A DNA stretch of 64,000 bases from Chelatococcus sp. YT9 (GTDB lineage Bacteria > Pseudomonadota > Alphaproteobacteria > Rhizobiales > Beijerinckiaceae): positions 248,001 to 312,000 of the forward strand of contig NZ_JAHBRW010000001.1 of NCBI RefSeq assembly GCF_018398315.1. The letters are read 5' to 3'. A model generated the notes under the pieces. It was not told the DNA's origin. It did not search any database and worked only from the letters and a program-made list of their open reading frames with translations. A program made the position numbers and the translations under genes. Of this stretch, positions 26,849-35,023 are shown one piece after another; the first letter of the stretch is position 1, and each line of letters begins with the position of its first letter.

Positions 26849-28351
26849 ATGAAACGCATTCTTGTGGCTGATTGCAAACAGGAGATCTCCTCCTTCAATC
26901 CCCTGCCGTCGGGCTATGAAAACTTCCATATCCGGCGGGGTGACGCACTCTACGAACAGCGCGGGACCAACCAGGAGCTTGGAGGGGCCTTCGCGGTCTT
27001 CGAGCGACGTGCAGATATCGAGGTCGTGCCCTCCATCGGCGCACGCTCCGGGAGCGCCGGCATCCTCTCGGCCGCAGGCTGGAAGCGCCTGTCGGATGAG
27101 ATTCTGGACGCGATCTTCGCCAAACTCGACGGGATAGACGGGATCTATTTTTCGCTGCACGGCGCCATGGCGGCTGAAGGAGAGCTTGACCCCGAAGGCT
27201 ATCTCCTGAAGAAGCTCCGCGAGCGTGTCGGCCCCGACATGCCCATCGTCATCTCGCTAGACCTGCATGGCATCCTCACCGACCGCATGTTGCGCCAGGT
27301 CAACGGTTTCACGATCTACTGGACCTACCCGCATGTCGACTTCGCCGATACGGGCCGGCGCGCTGCGGAACTTCTTCTGAAGATCATGGACAATGACCTC
27401 AAACCTGTGGCAGCGCGAGTCGTCATGCCCGCGCTCGTGCGAGGCGACGAGCTGATCACCAAGACCGGCTGCTACGGAGACCTCCTGCGCGACTGTCGCC
27501 GGCTGGAAGAGGAGGGCAAGGCGCTTGCCGCCGGCATCATGATCGGCAATCCATTCACCGACGTGCCGGAACTCTGCTCGCAGGTGCTGGTCCTGACCGA
27601 CGGGGATGCCGCTACCGCCGAGCGCGAGGCCGTGCGCCTCTCGGAAGAATTCTGGCCGCAGCGCTTCCGCATGCAAGGCAAGCTCATCAGTCTCGAGCGG
27701 GCGATCGCCCAAGCCAAGGCGATGCCGGGGCCGCTCATATTCACGGACGCTGCCGACGCGACGTCCTCGGGCGCATCGGGAGACAGCAACGCCATCATCG
27801 CGGCGCTGAGCGCAGCCGGCTATGACAAGAAGGTGCTGGCGCCGATTGTTGATGAGAAAGCGGCAGCCGCCGCCCATGCCGCCGGCGTTGGTGCGACGAT
27901 CGAGGTCACGCTCGGCGGCACCGTCGATCCCAAGCGCTTCACGCCCATGCCGGTGAAGGCCCGAGTGAAGCTGCTGTCCGATGGCGAGGCACAGCTCGAG
28001 ACCATGAAGGCGCCGCTCTCGGCCGGCCCGACGGCGGTACTCACCTTCGATAATTTCACGGTGGTGGTCATGAGCCGCTCGGTCAGCCTGTTCGACAGGG
28101 CGATGTACTACGCCAACGGCCTCGACCCGCTTGACTTCGACCTGATCGTCGTGAAGTCACCTCACACCGAATATCACATGTTCGAGGAATGGTGCGAGCA
28201 CAACTTCAACATCGATGCGCCTGGCGCAACCTCAGCGAACCTCAAGAGTCTTGGGCATACTATCTGTGCTCGGCCGATGTACCCGATGGAGCCGGATGTG
28301 ACGTTTTCCCCCCACCCTGTCATCTATAATCTCAAAGGACAAAACACGTGA
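26849..28351 (+). CDS. M81 family metallopeptidase, MlrC-like (500 aa)
   Basis: A cytoplasmic zinc enzyme of the MlrC/microcystinase C family, members of which cleave unusual peptides or amide bonds. The visible family features are KRILVADCKQEISSFNPLPS at the N-terminus, YFSLHGAMAAEG, ISLDLHGILTDRM (Asp, His) and YPHVDFADTGRRAAEL (His), followed by a C-terminal domain with SPHTEYHMFEEWC. Length is usual for the family. It overlaps the downstream enolase gene by 4 bp. Next to a peptide-type importer and a deacylase it probably hydrolyses the imported compound. Confidence 0.9.
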   Translation: MKRILVADCKQEISSFNPLPSGYENFHIRRGDALYEQRGTNQELGGAFAVFERRADIEVVPSIGARSGSAGILSAAGWKRLSDEILDAIFAKLDGIDGIYFSLHGAMAAEGELDPEGYLLKKLRERVGPDMPIVISLDLHGILTDRMLRQVNGFTIYWTYPHVDFADTGRRAAELLLKIMDNDLKPVAARVVMPALVRGDELITKTGCYGDLLRDCRRLEEEGKALAAGIMIGNPFTDVPELCSQVLVLTDGDAATAEREAVRLSEEFWPQRFRMQGKLISLERAIAQAKAMPGPLIFTDAADATSSGASGDSNAIIAALSAAGYDKKVLAPIVDEKAAAAAHAAGVGATIEVTLGGTVDPKRFTPMPVKARVKLLSDGEAQLETMKAPLSAGPTAVLTFDNFTVVVMSRSVSLFDRAMYYANGLDPLDFDLIVVKSPHTEYHMFEEWCEHNFNIDAPGATSANLKSLGHTICARPMYPMEPDVTFSPHPVIYNLKGQNT

Positions 28352-29526
28352 CGACGATCGACGCCGTCGACTTCTTCTATCTTTCCATGCCCGAGGTCAC
28401 CGACGAGGCGGACGGCAGCCAGGACGCGCTCATCGTCCGAGTCGTCGCGGGTGGCCATATTGGCTGGGGGGAATGCGAGGCGGCTCCCCTGCCCTCCATC
28501 GCCGCCTTCATCTGCCCGATGTCCCACGGCGTTTGCCGGCCTGTGGCCGACTCTGTCCTGGGCAAGCGGCTCGAGGATCCTGCTGACATCGCGCGCATCT
28601 CCGCCGATGTCGCCTACAACTCGATGGACCTGCTGCAGGCTCCCCATACGCTGTCGGGCGTCGAGATGGCCTTGTGGGACGCGCTTGGCAAGATGCGCGG
28701 CCAGCCGGTCTGGCGGATGCTTGGCTACGACGCCGGCTACGCCAAGACGCCCTACGCGTCCGTGCTCTTCGGCGACACCCCGCAGGAGACGCTGGAGCGC
28801 GCGCGAGACGCCCGGGCGCGCAACTTCCGTGCGGCCAAGTTCGGCTGGGGGCCGATCGGCCGCGGCAGCGTCGCGGTGGACGCGGAGCATTTCGTCGCGG
28901 CGCGCGAAGGCCTTGGAGCGGATGGCCTCCTCCTCGTCGACACCGGCCAGATCTTTCTCGAGGACGTTGAGAGAGCGGCCGCCCGCCTTCCCGCGATGGA
29001 AAAGGCTGGTGTGCTATGGTTCGAGGAGCCGTTCCAGGCGAGCGCCATTGACGCCTATGCTGCGCTGGCGCGAAAAGGCTCCAAGGTTCGTCTCGCCGGC
29101 GGCGAAGGCGCTCACAACGTGCATATGGCCAAGCAGCTGATCGACCATGGCGGTGTCGGCTATGTGCAGATCGATTGCGGACGCATCGGCGGCATCGGTC
29201 CGTCGAAGGAGATCGCCGACCACGCAGTCGCCAAGGGCGTGACCTTCGTCAACCACACCTTTACGTCACATCTCGCCTTGTCAGCCTCGATCCAGGCCTA
29301 CGCCGGGCTGAAAGACCACGTGATCGCGGAATATCCGGCCATGCCGAAGCCGCTAGCGCTCGCTTTTACGGCCAACCATATCGAGCGCGATGCCAACGGT
29401 GAAATCCGCGCGCCGGATGCCCCTGGCCTCGGCATCGATATCTCGCCCGAGGGCGCGCGGCCCTATCTCCAAGATGTCGAGATCAAAGTGAACGGCAGGG
29501 TGCTCTACACGACACCGACCTTTTGA
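28348..29526 (+). CDS. Enolase-superfamily enzyme, mandelate racemase/muconate lactonizing type (392 aa)
   Basis: The second enolase-superfamily enzyme of the cluster. GTG start overlaps the M81 stop (GTGA). Metal ligands are LLVDTGQ (Asp), WFEEPF (Glu) and AGGEGAHN (Glu), with FVNHTFTSH supplying a His near the end of the barrel. As in the first enolase the lysine strand reads AKFGWGPIGRG, Lys-x-Gly instead of Lys-x-Lys, so the two are probably related in mechanism. The substrate is unknown. It is the last gene of the operon, followed by an inverted repeat. Confidence 0.88.
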   Translation: MTTIDAVDFFYLSMPEVTDEADGSQDALIVRVVAGGHIGWGECEAAPLPSIAAFICPMSHGVCRPVADSVLGKRLEDPADIARISADVAYNSMDLLQAPHTLSGVEMALWDALGKMRGQPVWRMLGYDAGYAKTPYASVLFGDTPQETLERARDARARNFRAAKFGWGPIGRGSVAVDAEHFVAAREGLGADGLLLVDTGQIFLEDVERAAARLPAMEKAGVLWFEEPFQASAIDAYAALARKGSKVRLAGGEGAHNVHMAKQLIDHGGVGYVQIDCGRIGGIGPSKEIADHAVAKGVTFVNHTFTSHLALSASIQAYAGLKDHVIAEYPAMPKPLALAFTANHIERDANGEIRAPDAPGLGIDISPEGARPYLQDVEIKVNGRVLYTTPTF

Positions 29527-29582
29527 GGATGTGACCCACCAGGTGCGCCGCCGGGAATGCAGCGGGAGAACCGCCGCCGATC

Positions 29583-29602
29583 CCTTCCCCTTCAGGGGAG
29601 GG
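29583..29602 (+). terminator. Hairpin after the catabolic operon
   Basis: An 8-bp stem with one G-T pair closed by TTCA (CCTTCCCC-TTCA-GGGGAGGG) lies 57 bp after the enolase stop codon. There is no T-run; similar C/G-rich repeats occur elsewhere in the window, so it may be a repeat element rather than a true terminator. Confidence 0.4.
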
Positions 29603-29669
29603 AGCGGCGCGGTGCCCACGGGGACCAGCATGACGGCCAAAACTTGCCCCTGACAGCGTTATGTGCAAT

Positions 29670-29687
29670 TGTCATTATATAGTGACA
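29670..29687 (+). promoter_or_regulatory. TGTCA-N8-TGACA dyad in front of the XRE gene
   Basis: TGTCA (29670-29674) and TGACA (29683-29687) flank an AT-rich centre TTATATAG that could serve as the -10 element. It ends immediately before the ribosome binding site AGGAG of the gene at 29698, a good position for autorepression by the XRE protein. Confidence 0.5.
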
Positions 29688-29697
29688 GGAGCATATC

Positions 29698-30000
29698 TTG
29701 CCTGCATCTTTTATTACAGGCCCGCAGCTTCGGGCCGCGCGTGCGTTGCTGAACTGGACTGTTCGTGATCTCGCCGACCGCTCGCATGTCCACCGCAATA
29801 CGATCTCCGCCTTCGAAAGCGAAAAGACCTTTCCGAACGCATCGACCTTGGCCGCCCTTATTCGGCCGCTGGAACAGGGGGGCGTCGTGTTCATGGATGA
29901 GAACGCGTCGAGCCCAAGCGGTGGTCCGGGGGTACGGCTCAGGCCGCAGCCGGCGGGCTGGCTCCGACCCGACGAATTATCCGCCGAGAATGACGGGTGA
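29698..30000 (+). CDS. XRE family helix-turn-helix regulator (100 aa)
   Basis: A single HTH of the Cro/CI type: ITGPQLRAARALLNWTVRDL, ADRSHVHRNTISAFESEK and STLAALIRPLEQGGVVFMDE. Small proteins of this form are frequent and usually autoregulatory in Rhizobiales. The start is TTG with AGGAG 6-7 nt upstream; no ATG gives a complete domain. The C-terminal 30 residues are Gly/Pro-rich and probably flexible. Targets beyond its own promoter are unknown. Confidence 0.8.
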   Translation: MPASFITGPQLRAARALLNWTVRDLADRSHVHRNTISAFESEKTFPNASTLAALIRPLEQGGVVFMDENASSPSGGPGVRLRPQPAGWLRPDELSAENDG

Positions 30001-30173
30001 TGATCGGGCAGCGCATGCCTTGACGGCATACGGTGGCGCCGTGCTATGAAGGGCTTGCGTCTTCGGGGGCGCATCCCGGTCCACGGACAGAGTTGAACTC
30101 ACCCCGTCGCAACGATGCCATCCGGCTTTTTCCGAACCCTCACAGTGGACCATGGGGTTGTCACGGAGAAAGC

Positions 30174-31769
30174 ATGATGTCGACTGACCGCTCTCCCTCA
30201 CCCATCGAAGCGCCCGGAGAAGGCGATACGGCCCGCCGCAGCCGGCCGACCGGCGACCGTTTCAATATCGATTATCTCAAGAAGACGGCAAAAGACCTGA
30301 AACGCGCGGCGCGCGGGGGCGATGCCGTAGCCACGGCACGGCTAGCCACTGTTTGTGGAGAGGGCGCCGAGCCCAAATTGTCCAATTGCCTCCATGTCAT
30401 AGCTGTTGAGGCCGGTTTTGCGAGCTGGCCGCGGCTGCTTCAGGAGGTGGAGATACGGCAGGCAAGCCTCCAGCAGTTGCGGAGCACGCTTGGATCCGCG
30501 CTTTATCACGGCCGGCTACGGCAGGCCGCGCGCATCCTTGAGGAGGCACCCGGCCTCGCCGAGACATCGCTCGCCCTGCAGCTTGCGCTCTATGACGAGC
30601 CGCGCATCAGTGCGCGCCTCGACGCAGATCCTGCGGCGCTGCTGGCTCCCCAGAAGGAGATACGCGGCGGCGATCCGGTGTTCGACTGCCTGCCCCGCCT
30701 CGTGACCTCCCAGTATTTCCGCCTGCGCCCGGATCTGCTCTACGCGCAGATTCGGCTCGTGAAGCGCTTCATCGCACTCGGCGCTGACCCCAACGCACGC
30801 TACCACGAGCCCGATGAGAACACGCCGCTGCCGTTGCTCTATGGCGCGATGCGTATCGCCGGCAATCTCGCCGTCGCCGAAACTCTGCTGGAGGCGGGCG
30901 CGGACCCGAACGACAATGAATCCGCCTATCACGCGTGCGAGATGGAAACGCTGGACGGACTCAGGCTGCTGATCCGTTATGGCGTGCGCTTTCCCGGCAC
31001 CAACGCGCTCTTCCGCATGCTCGATTTCGATAATCTGGAAGGCGCCGGACTCATCCTCGCCCACGGCGGCGATCCCAATGAGGGCATGCCGCAATTCGGC
31101 AATGCTCTCCACCATGCCATCCGGCGAGGACGGGACGCGCGCTTTCTCGACCTGCTGCTACGCCACGGCGTTGACGCGACGGCCCGCGTCAACGGCCGTT
31201 CAGCCTACGCGCTGGCGGCGGTCCATGGCAACCGCTCCATGATGGAGGGGCTTGCCGCCCGCGGGCTCGCTGGCGACCTGAACATGGCGGAGCGCTTTCT
31301 TCTCGCTGTCCTGTCGGGCGATCGTCGGGAAGCGCTCGCGCGTTGGGCGGAAGCGCCGGATATCGTGTCACGTCTATCTCGGTCCGAACAATGCATGCAT
31401 GTCGAGCTGGCGCGGCAGCGGGGCCGTCTCGATGTGCTCCGCCTGATGGACGACGTCGGCTTCGATCCGCAAGCTGTGGACCGGGAAGGCCTCACACCGC
31501 TGCAATCCGCCGCCTGGTACGGCTTCAGCGACTATGTCGCCTTTTATCTCGAACGACCGCACGATCTCACGCATCGCAATGCTCACGGTGGCACGGCTCT
31601 GGACACGACGCTGCATGGCGCCAAGAACTGCCCCCAGCGACCACGCGGGGACTATGCCGAGACGGTACGCCTGCTCGTCGCGGCAGGTGCCAGGCTCGAC
31701 CCGAAACAACCCTTCTCCGCCATGGATGACGACATTATTGAAGCCTTCGAGGACCAGATGGAGGCGTGA
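30174..31769 (+). CDS. Ankyrin-repeat protein (531 aa)
   Basis: After a basic N-terminus with DYLKKTAKDLKRAARGGD the protein shows degenerate ankyrin units: VKRFIALGADPNARYHEPDE, ETLLEAGADPNDNESAYHAC, LILAHGGDPNEGMPQFGNAL, FLDLLLRHGVDATARVNGRS and TPLQSAAWYGFSDYVAFYLE. It has no signal peptide. Ankyrin proteins mediate protein contacts, and no partner is evident here. ATG at 30174 follows GGAGAAAGC; an upstream frame start at 30033 lacks a ribosome binding site. It is monocistronic. Confidence 0.82.
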   Translation: MMSTDRSPSPIEAPGEGDTARRSRPTGDRFNIDYLKKTAKDLKRAARGGDAVATARLATVCGEGAEPKLSNCLHVIAVEAGFASWPRLLQEVEIRQASLQQLRSTLGSALYHGRLRQAARILEEAPGLAETSLALQLALYDEPRISARLDADPAALLAPQKEIRGGDPVFDCLPRLVTSQYFRLRPDLLYAQIRLVKRFIALGADPNARYHEPDENTPLPLLYGAMRIAGNLAVAETLLEAGADPNDNESAYHACEMETLDGLRLLIRYGVRFPGTNALFRMLDFDNLEGAGLILAHGGDPNEGMPQFGNALHHAIRRGRDARFLDLLLRHGVDATARVNGRSAYALAAVHGNRSMMEGLAARGLAGDLNMAERFLLAVLSGDRREALARWAEAPDIVSRLSRSEQCMHVELARQRGRLDVLRLMDDVGFDPQAVDREGLTPLQSAAWYGFSDYVAFYLERPHDLTHRNAHGGTALDTTLHGAKNCPQRPRGDYAETVRLLVAAGARLDPKQPFSAMDDDIIEAFEDQMEA

Positions 31770-31880
31770 GGCTCTCAGCTTGCCTGAAACGGGCAGAGCC
31801 TCCGTCCCACAGGCAAGGACAGACCGACTTCCCTAGGCTCCTTGTCAGCACACAGGGTATGACGGGAACCGCCACGATGC

Positions 31881-31983
31881 TACCTCTCCCAATGGAGAGG
31901 CCGGGGTGAGGGAGAAACAATCCCCTGCAAGCGTCCCCTCACCTGCGCCTTTGGCGCGACCTCTCCTCGTCGGGGAGAGGTAG
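31881..31983. repeat. Nested inverted repeat element, TCTCCC/GGTGAG family (103 bp)
   Basis: CTACCTCTCCC (31881-31891) is mirrored by GGGAGAGGTAG (31973-31983), and an inner pair GGGTGAGG/CCCTCACC lies between. The gap 31770-32090 contains this element and no gene. A related element lies at 61411-61510. Non-coding repeats of this style are common in Hyphomicrobiales; there is no transposase. Confidence 0.65.
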
Positions 31984-32090
31984 GCGCGTCGAGCGTTCCG
32001 TAGCGTTCCTCTCCGCAGAGCGCGCCTGCACGGGACGGCTATCCATCGCCGATCGGCGGCGCTCCTTCGACCTTCGCCATGATTGCAAAG

Positions 32091-32930
32091 CTACTTAGGC
32101 ACACCGTTGATGACGAACAATGCCTTGATGAACTGGTCCGGTGGAAAGCTACCGAAGCTCCGCGCGTAGATTTTCTTGACGCGGTCGGTACGGTAGAGCT
32201 CAGCCAGGGTAGCATCGGCAAGCAACCGCAACTTGTCATCCCCGCGCGGGAGGGCAAGAGCGTAGGTTTCAAAGGTGAAATACTGGTCGGAAAGCTTCAG
32301 CCCGGCAGGGTTTCTGCTATTCAGCAGGTGATAGTTGAGGATGCCTCGGTCGGCGAAATAGGCGTCGATCTTGCCATCCGTCAGCTGACGAACGCCGGTG
32401 GGATGATCCGGCATCGGGACGATCTCGGCCTCGATTCCGAGCTGCGCCAGCGTCGCGCGCAAGGTTTCCTCGGTCGTCGTGCCCTGCAGCGCGCCGATCT
32501 TCTTACCCCGCAGATCCTCCAGGCGATGCACGTCATTGACCCGGTGGAGAACCCCGGCACCATCGATGAAGGTTGGCAGCGAGAAATCAACGAGAGCTCG
32601 GCGCGACATGGTCATCGATGTGGGATCGCAGAGAATATCGATCTTGCCGTCGCGAAGCGCCTCGAAACGCGTCTTGGATGTCACCTCGACGTAGTCGATC
32701 TTGAGGGACGGGATATTTTGCGCATTCTTTACCCCGCTCGCGACTTCGCGGCAGAGATCAACGATATAACCTGAGGGATCTCCGTTCGCAGCACGATAGG
32801 AATAGGGCGGCGCGTCCACGCGGAAACCCAGCCGCAGCGCGCCAGTCTCGCGTGCTCTCTCCAAGGTATCCGCCGCTAGCGCCGCGGAAGAGATCGCCAT
32901 GGACAATACGGCGATAAAAAAGGTCCGCAT
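32091..32930 (-). CDS. ABC transporter substrate-binding protein, polar amino acid type (279 aa)
   Basis: A periplasmic receptor of the family 3 type. ATG at 32930 (GAGGGGG upstream) gives a signal peptide MRTFFIAVLSMAISSAALA-A. The family pattern ETGALRLGFRVDAPPYSY, then PSGYIVDLCREV, IDILCDPTSMTMSRRALVDF and LRGKKIGALQGTT is clear. Family members bind polar amino acids. No permease of the His/Glu type lies next to it; the ABC genes upstream on the same strand are of another (polyamine) family, so it may be an orphan receptor. Confidence 0.9.
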   Translation of the reverse strand: MRTFFIAVLSMAISSAALAADTLERARETGALRLGFRVDAPPYSYRAANGDPSGYIVDLCREVASGVKNAQNIPSLKIDYVEVTSKTRFEALRDGKIDILCDPTSMTMSRRALVDFSLPTFIDGAGVLHRVNDVHRLEDLRGKKIGALQGTTTEETLRATLAQLGIEAEIVPMPDHPTGVRQLTDGKIDAYFADRGILNYHLLNSRNPAGLKLSDQYFTFETYALALPRGDDKLRLLADATLAELYRTDRVKKIYARSFGSFPPDQFIKALFVINGVPK

Positions 32931-33093
32931 GGTCTCACCCCCTCTTTCGTCACGGGGGTGCACGATAAGCCAGTTTTATGTTGAGTGTAACTCAGAGAAG
33001 TTCCATCAGCGCATGGCTCGAATAATCAAGATACGGCTGCGACGCGGTCGTCCCGGAAGAACGCATAACTCCATTTTCCGGGACGGCAGGTGC

Positions 33094-34161
33094 TCACGCT
33101 GCGAACAGCGTCAGATCCTGAGCCTTGACGTTGAGGTCAACGGACTTCCCGACTTCGAGGCCGGCCAGCTCTCGCCCATGGCGCTCGACGAGCATGGTGC
33201 GGTCCCCGTCGCGCAGCTTCACGAAGATATGCGCGGAAGATCCCTGATAGGATATCGTCTCGATCGTCCCGAGGCCCGCTTCCGCGGCAGCGGGATGGAT
33301 GGCAACGCATTCCGGGCGTACCATCAGGGTCACAGGCTTGCCCTTATCAAAGCCCTGTCCTTCAGCGGGCAGCACCGTGACGCCGAGCCCATGGCGGAGC
33401 GTGACGACACTACCGTCGCGCGCTTCGACGGTCGCGGGCAGGAAATTGGCGCTGCCGATGAAGTCGGCAACGAAACGCGTCTTCGGCCGCTCATAGATGT
33501 CGACCGCCGCGCCGATCTGCTCCACCGCGCCGCCGTTCATGACGGCAATGCGATCCGCGATGGCCATCGCCTCGTTCTGGTCGTGAGTCACGAAGATCGA
33601 GGTCAGCCCGAGCTCGCGCTGGATGCGGCGCAGTTCCAATCCCGTCGATTCACGCAGCTTGGCGTCCAAATTCGAAAACGGCTCGTCAAGCAGCAGGATC
33701 GACGGGTTGATGACCAGCGCCCTGGCCACCGCCACGCGCTGCTGTTGTCCGCCGGAGAGCTGGCGCGGCAGGCGGTCGGCAAGCCCGGTGAGCTGCATTG
33801 TCGCGATCATCTGAGCCACACGCTTCTCACGTTCGGCTGCCGGCACGCCGCGCCGGCGCAGGCCGAAGGCGATGTTTTCCGCAACCGAGAGATGCGGAAA
33901 GAGGGCATAGTTCTGGAAGACGAGACCCGTGTCGCGCTTGTGAGGCGGCAGGCCCGTGAGGTCCCGGCCGCGCACGACTATGCGCCCGGCCGACGGCTTG
34001 ATGAAACCTGCGACCATCCGCAATGTCGTCGTCTTGCCGCAGCCGGAAGGCCCGAGAAGCGCAACCATCTCGCCCTTGTCTATCGTGACGCTGAAGTCGC
34101 GCACCGCATGGGAATTGCCGTAGACCTTGGCGAGGTTCTCGATAACGATTTCCATGATCAA
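33094..34161 (-). CDS. ABC transporter ATP-binding protein, PotA type (355 aa)
   Basis: Walker A GPSGCGKTT near residue 37, Q-loop FQNYALFPHLSV, signature LSGGQQQRVAVA, Walker B ILLLDEPFSNLDA, H-loop VTHDQNEAMA. The C-terminal 120 residues form a TOBE-type regulatory domain. It overlaps the permease gene before it by 4 bp and ends the operon that begins at 37982. Family members import polyamines, iron or sugars; the permease type points to a small organic cation or similar compound. Confidence 0.93.
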   Translation of the reverse strand: MIMEIVIENLAKVYGNSHAVRDFSVTIDKGEMVALLGPSGCGKTTTLRMVAGFIKPSAGRIVVRGRDLTGLPPHKRDTGLVFQNYALFPHLSVAENIAFGLRRRGVPAAEREKRVAQMIATMQLTGLADRLPRQLSGGQQQRVAVARALVINPSILLLDEPFSNLDAKLRESTGLELRRIQRELGLTSIFVTHDQNEAMAIADRIAVMNGGAVEQIGAAVDIYERPKTRFVADFIGSANFLPATVEARDGSVVTLRHGLGVTVLPAEGQGFDKGKPVTLMVRPECVAIHPAAAEAGLGTIETISYQGSSAHIFVKLRDGDRTMLVERHGRELAGLEVGKSVDLNVKAQDLTLFAA

Positions 34162-34949
34162 TCCCTCACGGCGCCGAAGATGTGATAGATGACCATCAGC
34201 GCCATGGTCAGCAGAACAAGCAGTCCCGACACCGCCGCCACCGACGGGTCGAAGCCAAGCTGCACGGCCGAATAGATCGTGACCGGCAATGTCGGCGCGG
34301 ATGGCTCGGCCAGGAACAGCGCTAGCACGACTTCATCGAAAGATGTGATGAAGGCCATGACGGCGCCGGCGATGATAGCCGGACGCACGACCGGCAGGAG
34401 CACCATCAGGAAGCTCTGCAGAGGTGTTGCACCCAGGTTCTGGGCCGCCTCCTCCAATGTCCGGTCGAACCGCTGGAAGACCGGCAGGCTGACGCGGATG
34501 ACATAGGGCGTGCAGACGATGACATGGGAGGCGGCAAGCCGCGCCGTGCCGGTCAGCAACCCCGTTCGGGAAAAGAAGATCGACAATCCCACCGCCAGCA
34601 CCAGGGTGGGCAGGATCAGCGGCGACAGGAAAAGGGCCTCGATGAACTTGCGCCCGCGAAAGTCGTAGCGCGTAAGACCATGCGCCGCGAGAATCCCGAT
34701 GACCGTCGAGACGATGGCCGTGATCGTCGCGACTTTGAGGCTGGTGAGGAAGCTGCCGACATAACGCATGTCGCCGACAGCCGCCTGGTACCACTTGAGC
34801 GTTAATCCCTGCGGCGGGAATGAGAGATAGCCGGTGTTGCCGAGCGGCGCGACGACGATGACGAGGATCGGCAGCAGGAGATAACAAAATGCGATGATCG
34901 TCAGCGCCAGGAGAAGCGCCCCGAAGGGCGATTTCAGGTCGATGGTCAT
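34158..34949 (-). CDS. ABC transporter permease, PotC type (263 aa)
   Basis: Six-segment inner-membrane permease with the EAA-loop EEAAQNLGATPLQSFLMVLL and the sequence FITSFDEVVLALFL typical of PotC. The start ATGACCATCGACCTG overlaps the stop of a 25-codon frame just upstream (ATGA), which is a partial duplicate of the other permease's end. It pairs with the permease at 35020-35919. Confidence 0.92.
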   Translation of the reverse strand: MTIDLKSPFGALLLALTIIAFCYLLLPILVIVVAPLGNTGYLSFPPQGLTLKWYQAAVGDMRYVGSFLTSLKVATITAIVSTVIGILAAHGLTRYDFRGRKFIEALFLSPLILPTLVLAVGLSIFFSRTGLLTGTARLAASHVIVCTPYVIRVSLPVFQRFDRTLEEAAQNLGATPLQSFLMVLLPVVRPAIIAGAVMAFITSFDEVVLALFLAEPSAPTLPVTIYSAVQLGFDPSVAAVSGLLVLLTMALMVIYHIFGAVRD

Positions 34950-35023
34950 GATCGCGCCTCCATCTGCTCATGTCCTTCCAGAACCTGGGCGTAGACACGC
35001 GCCAGCACCAGATCGACGGTCAT
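34946..35023 (-). CDS. 25-codon duplication scar between the two permease genes
   Basis: The frame encodes MTVDL followed by VLARVYAQVLEGHEQMEARS. Its first five codons match the start of the downstream permease (MTIDL) and its last twenty match the end of the upstream permease (VLALVYGRVLEGRGQTEARS). It is joined to both by ATGA overlaps. It is best explained as an old tandem duplication of about 75 bp. It may be translated as part of the coupled operon but is unlikely to have a function of its own. Confidence 0.6.
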   Translation of the reverse strand: MTVDLVLARVYAQVLEGHEQMEARS

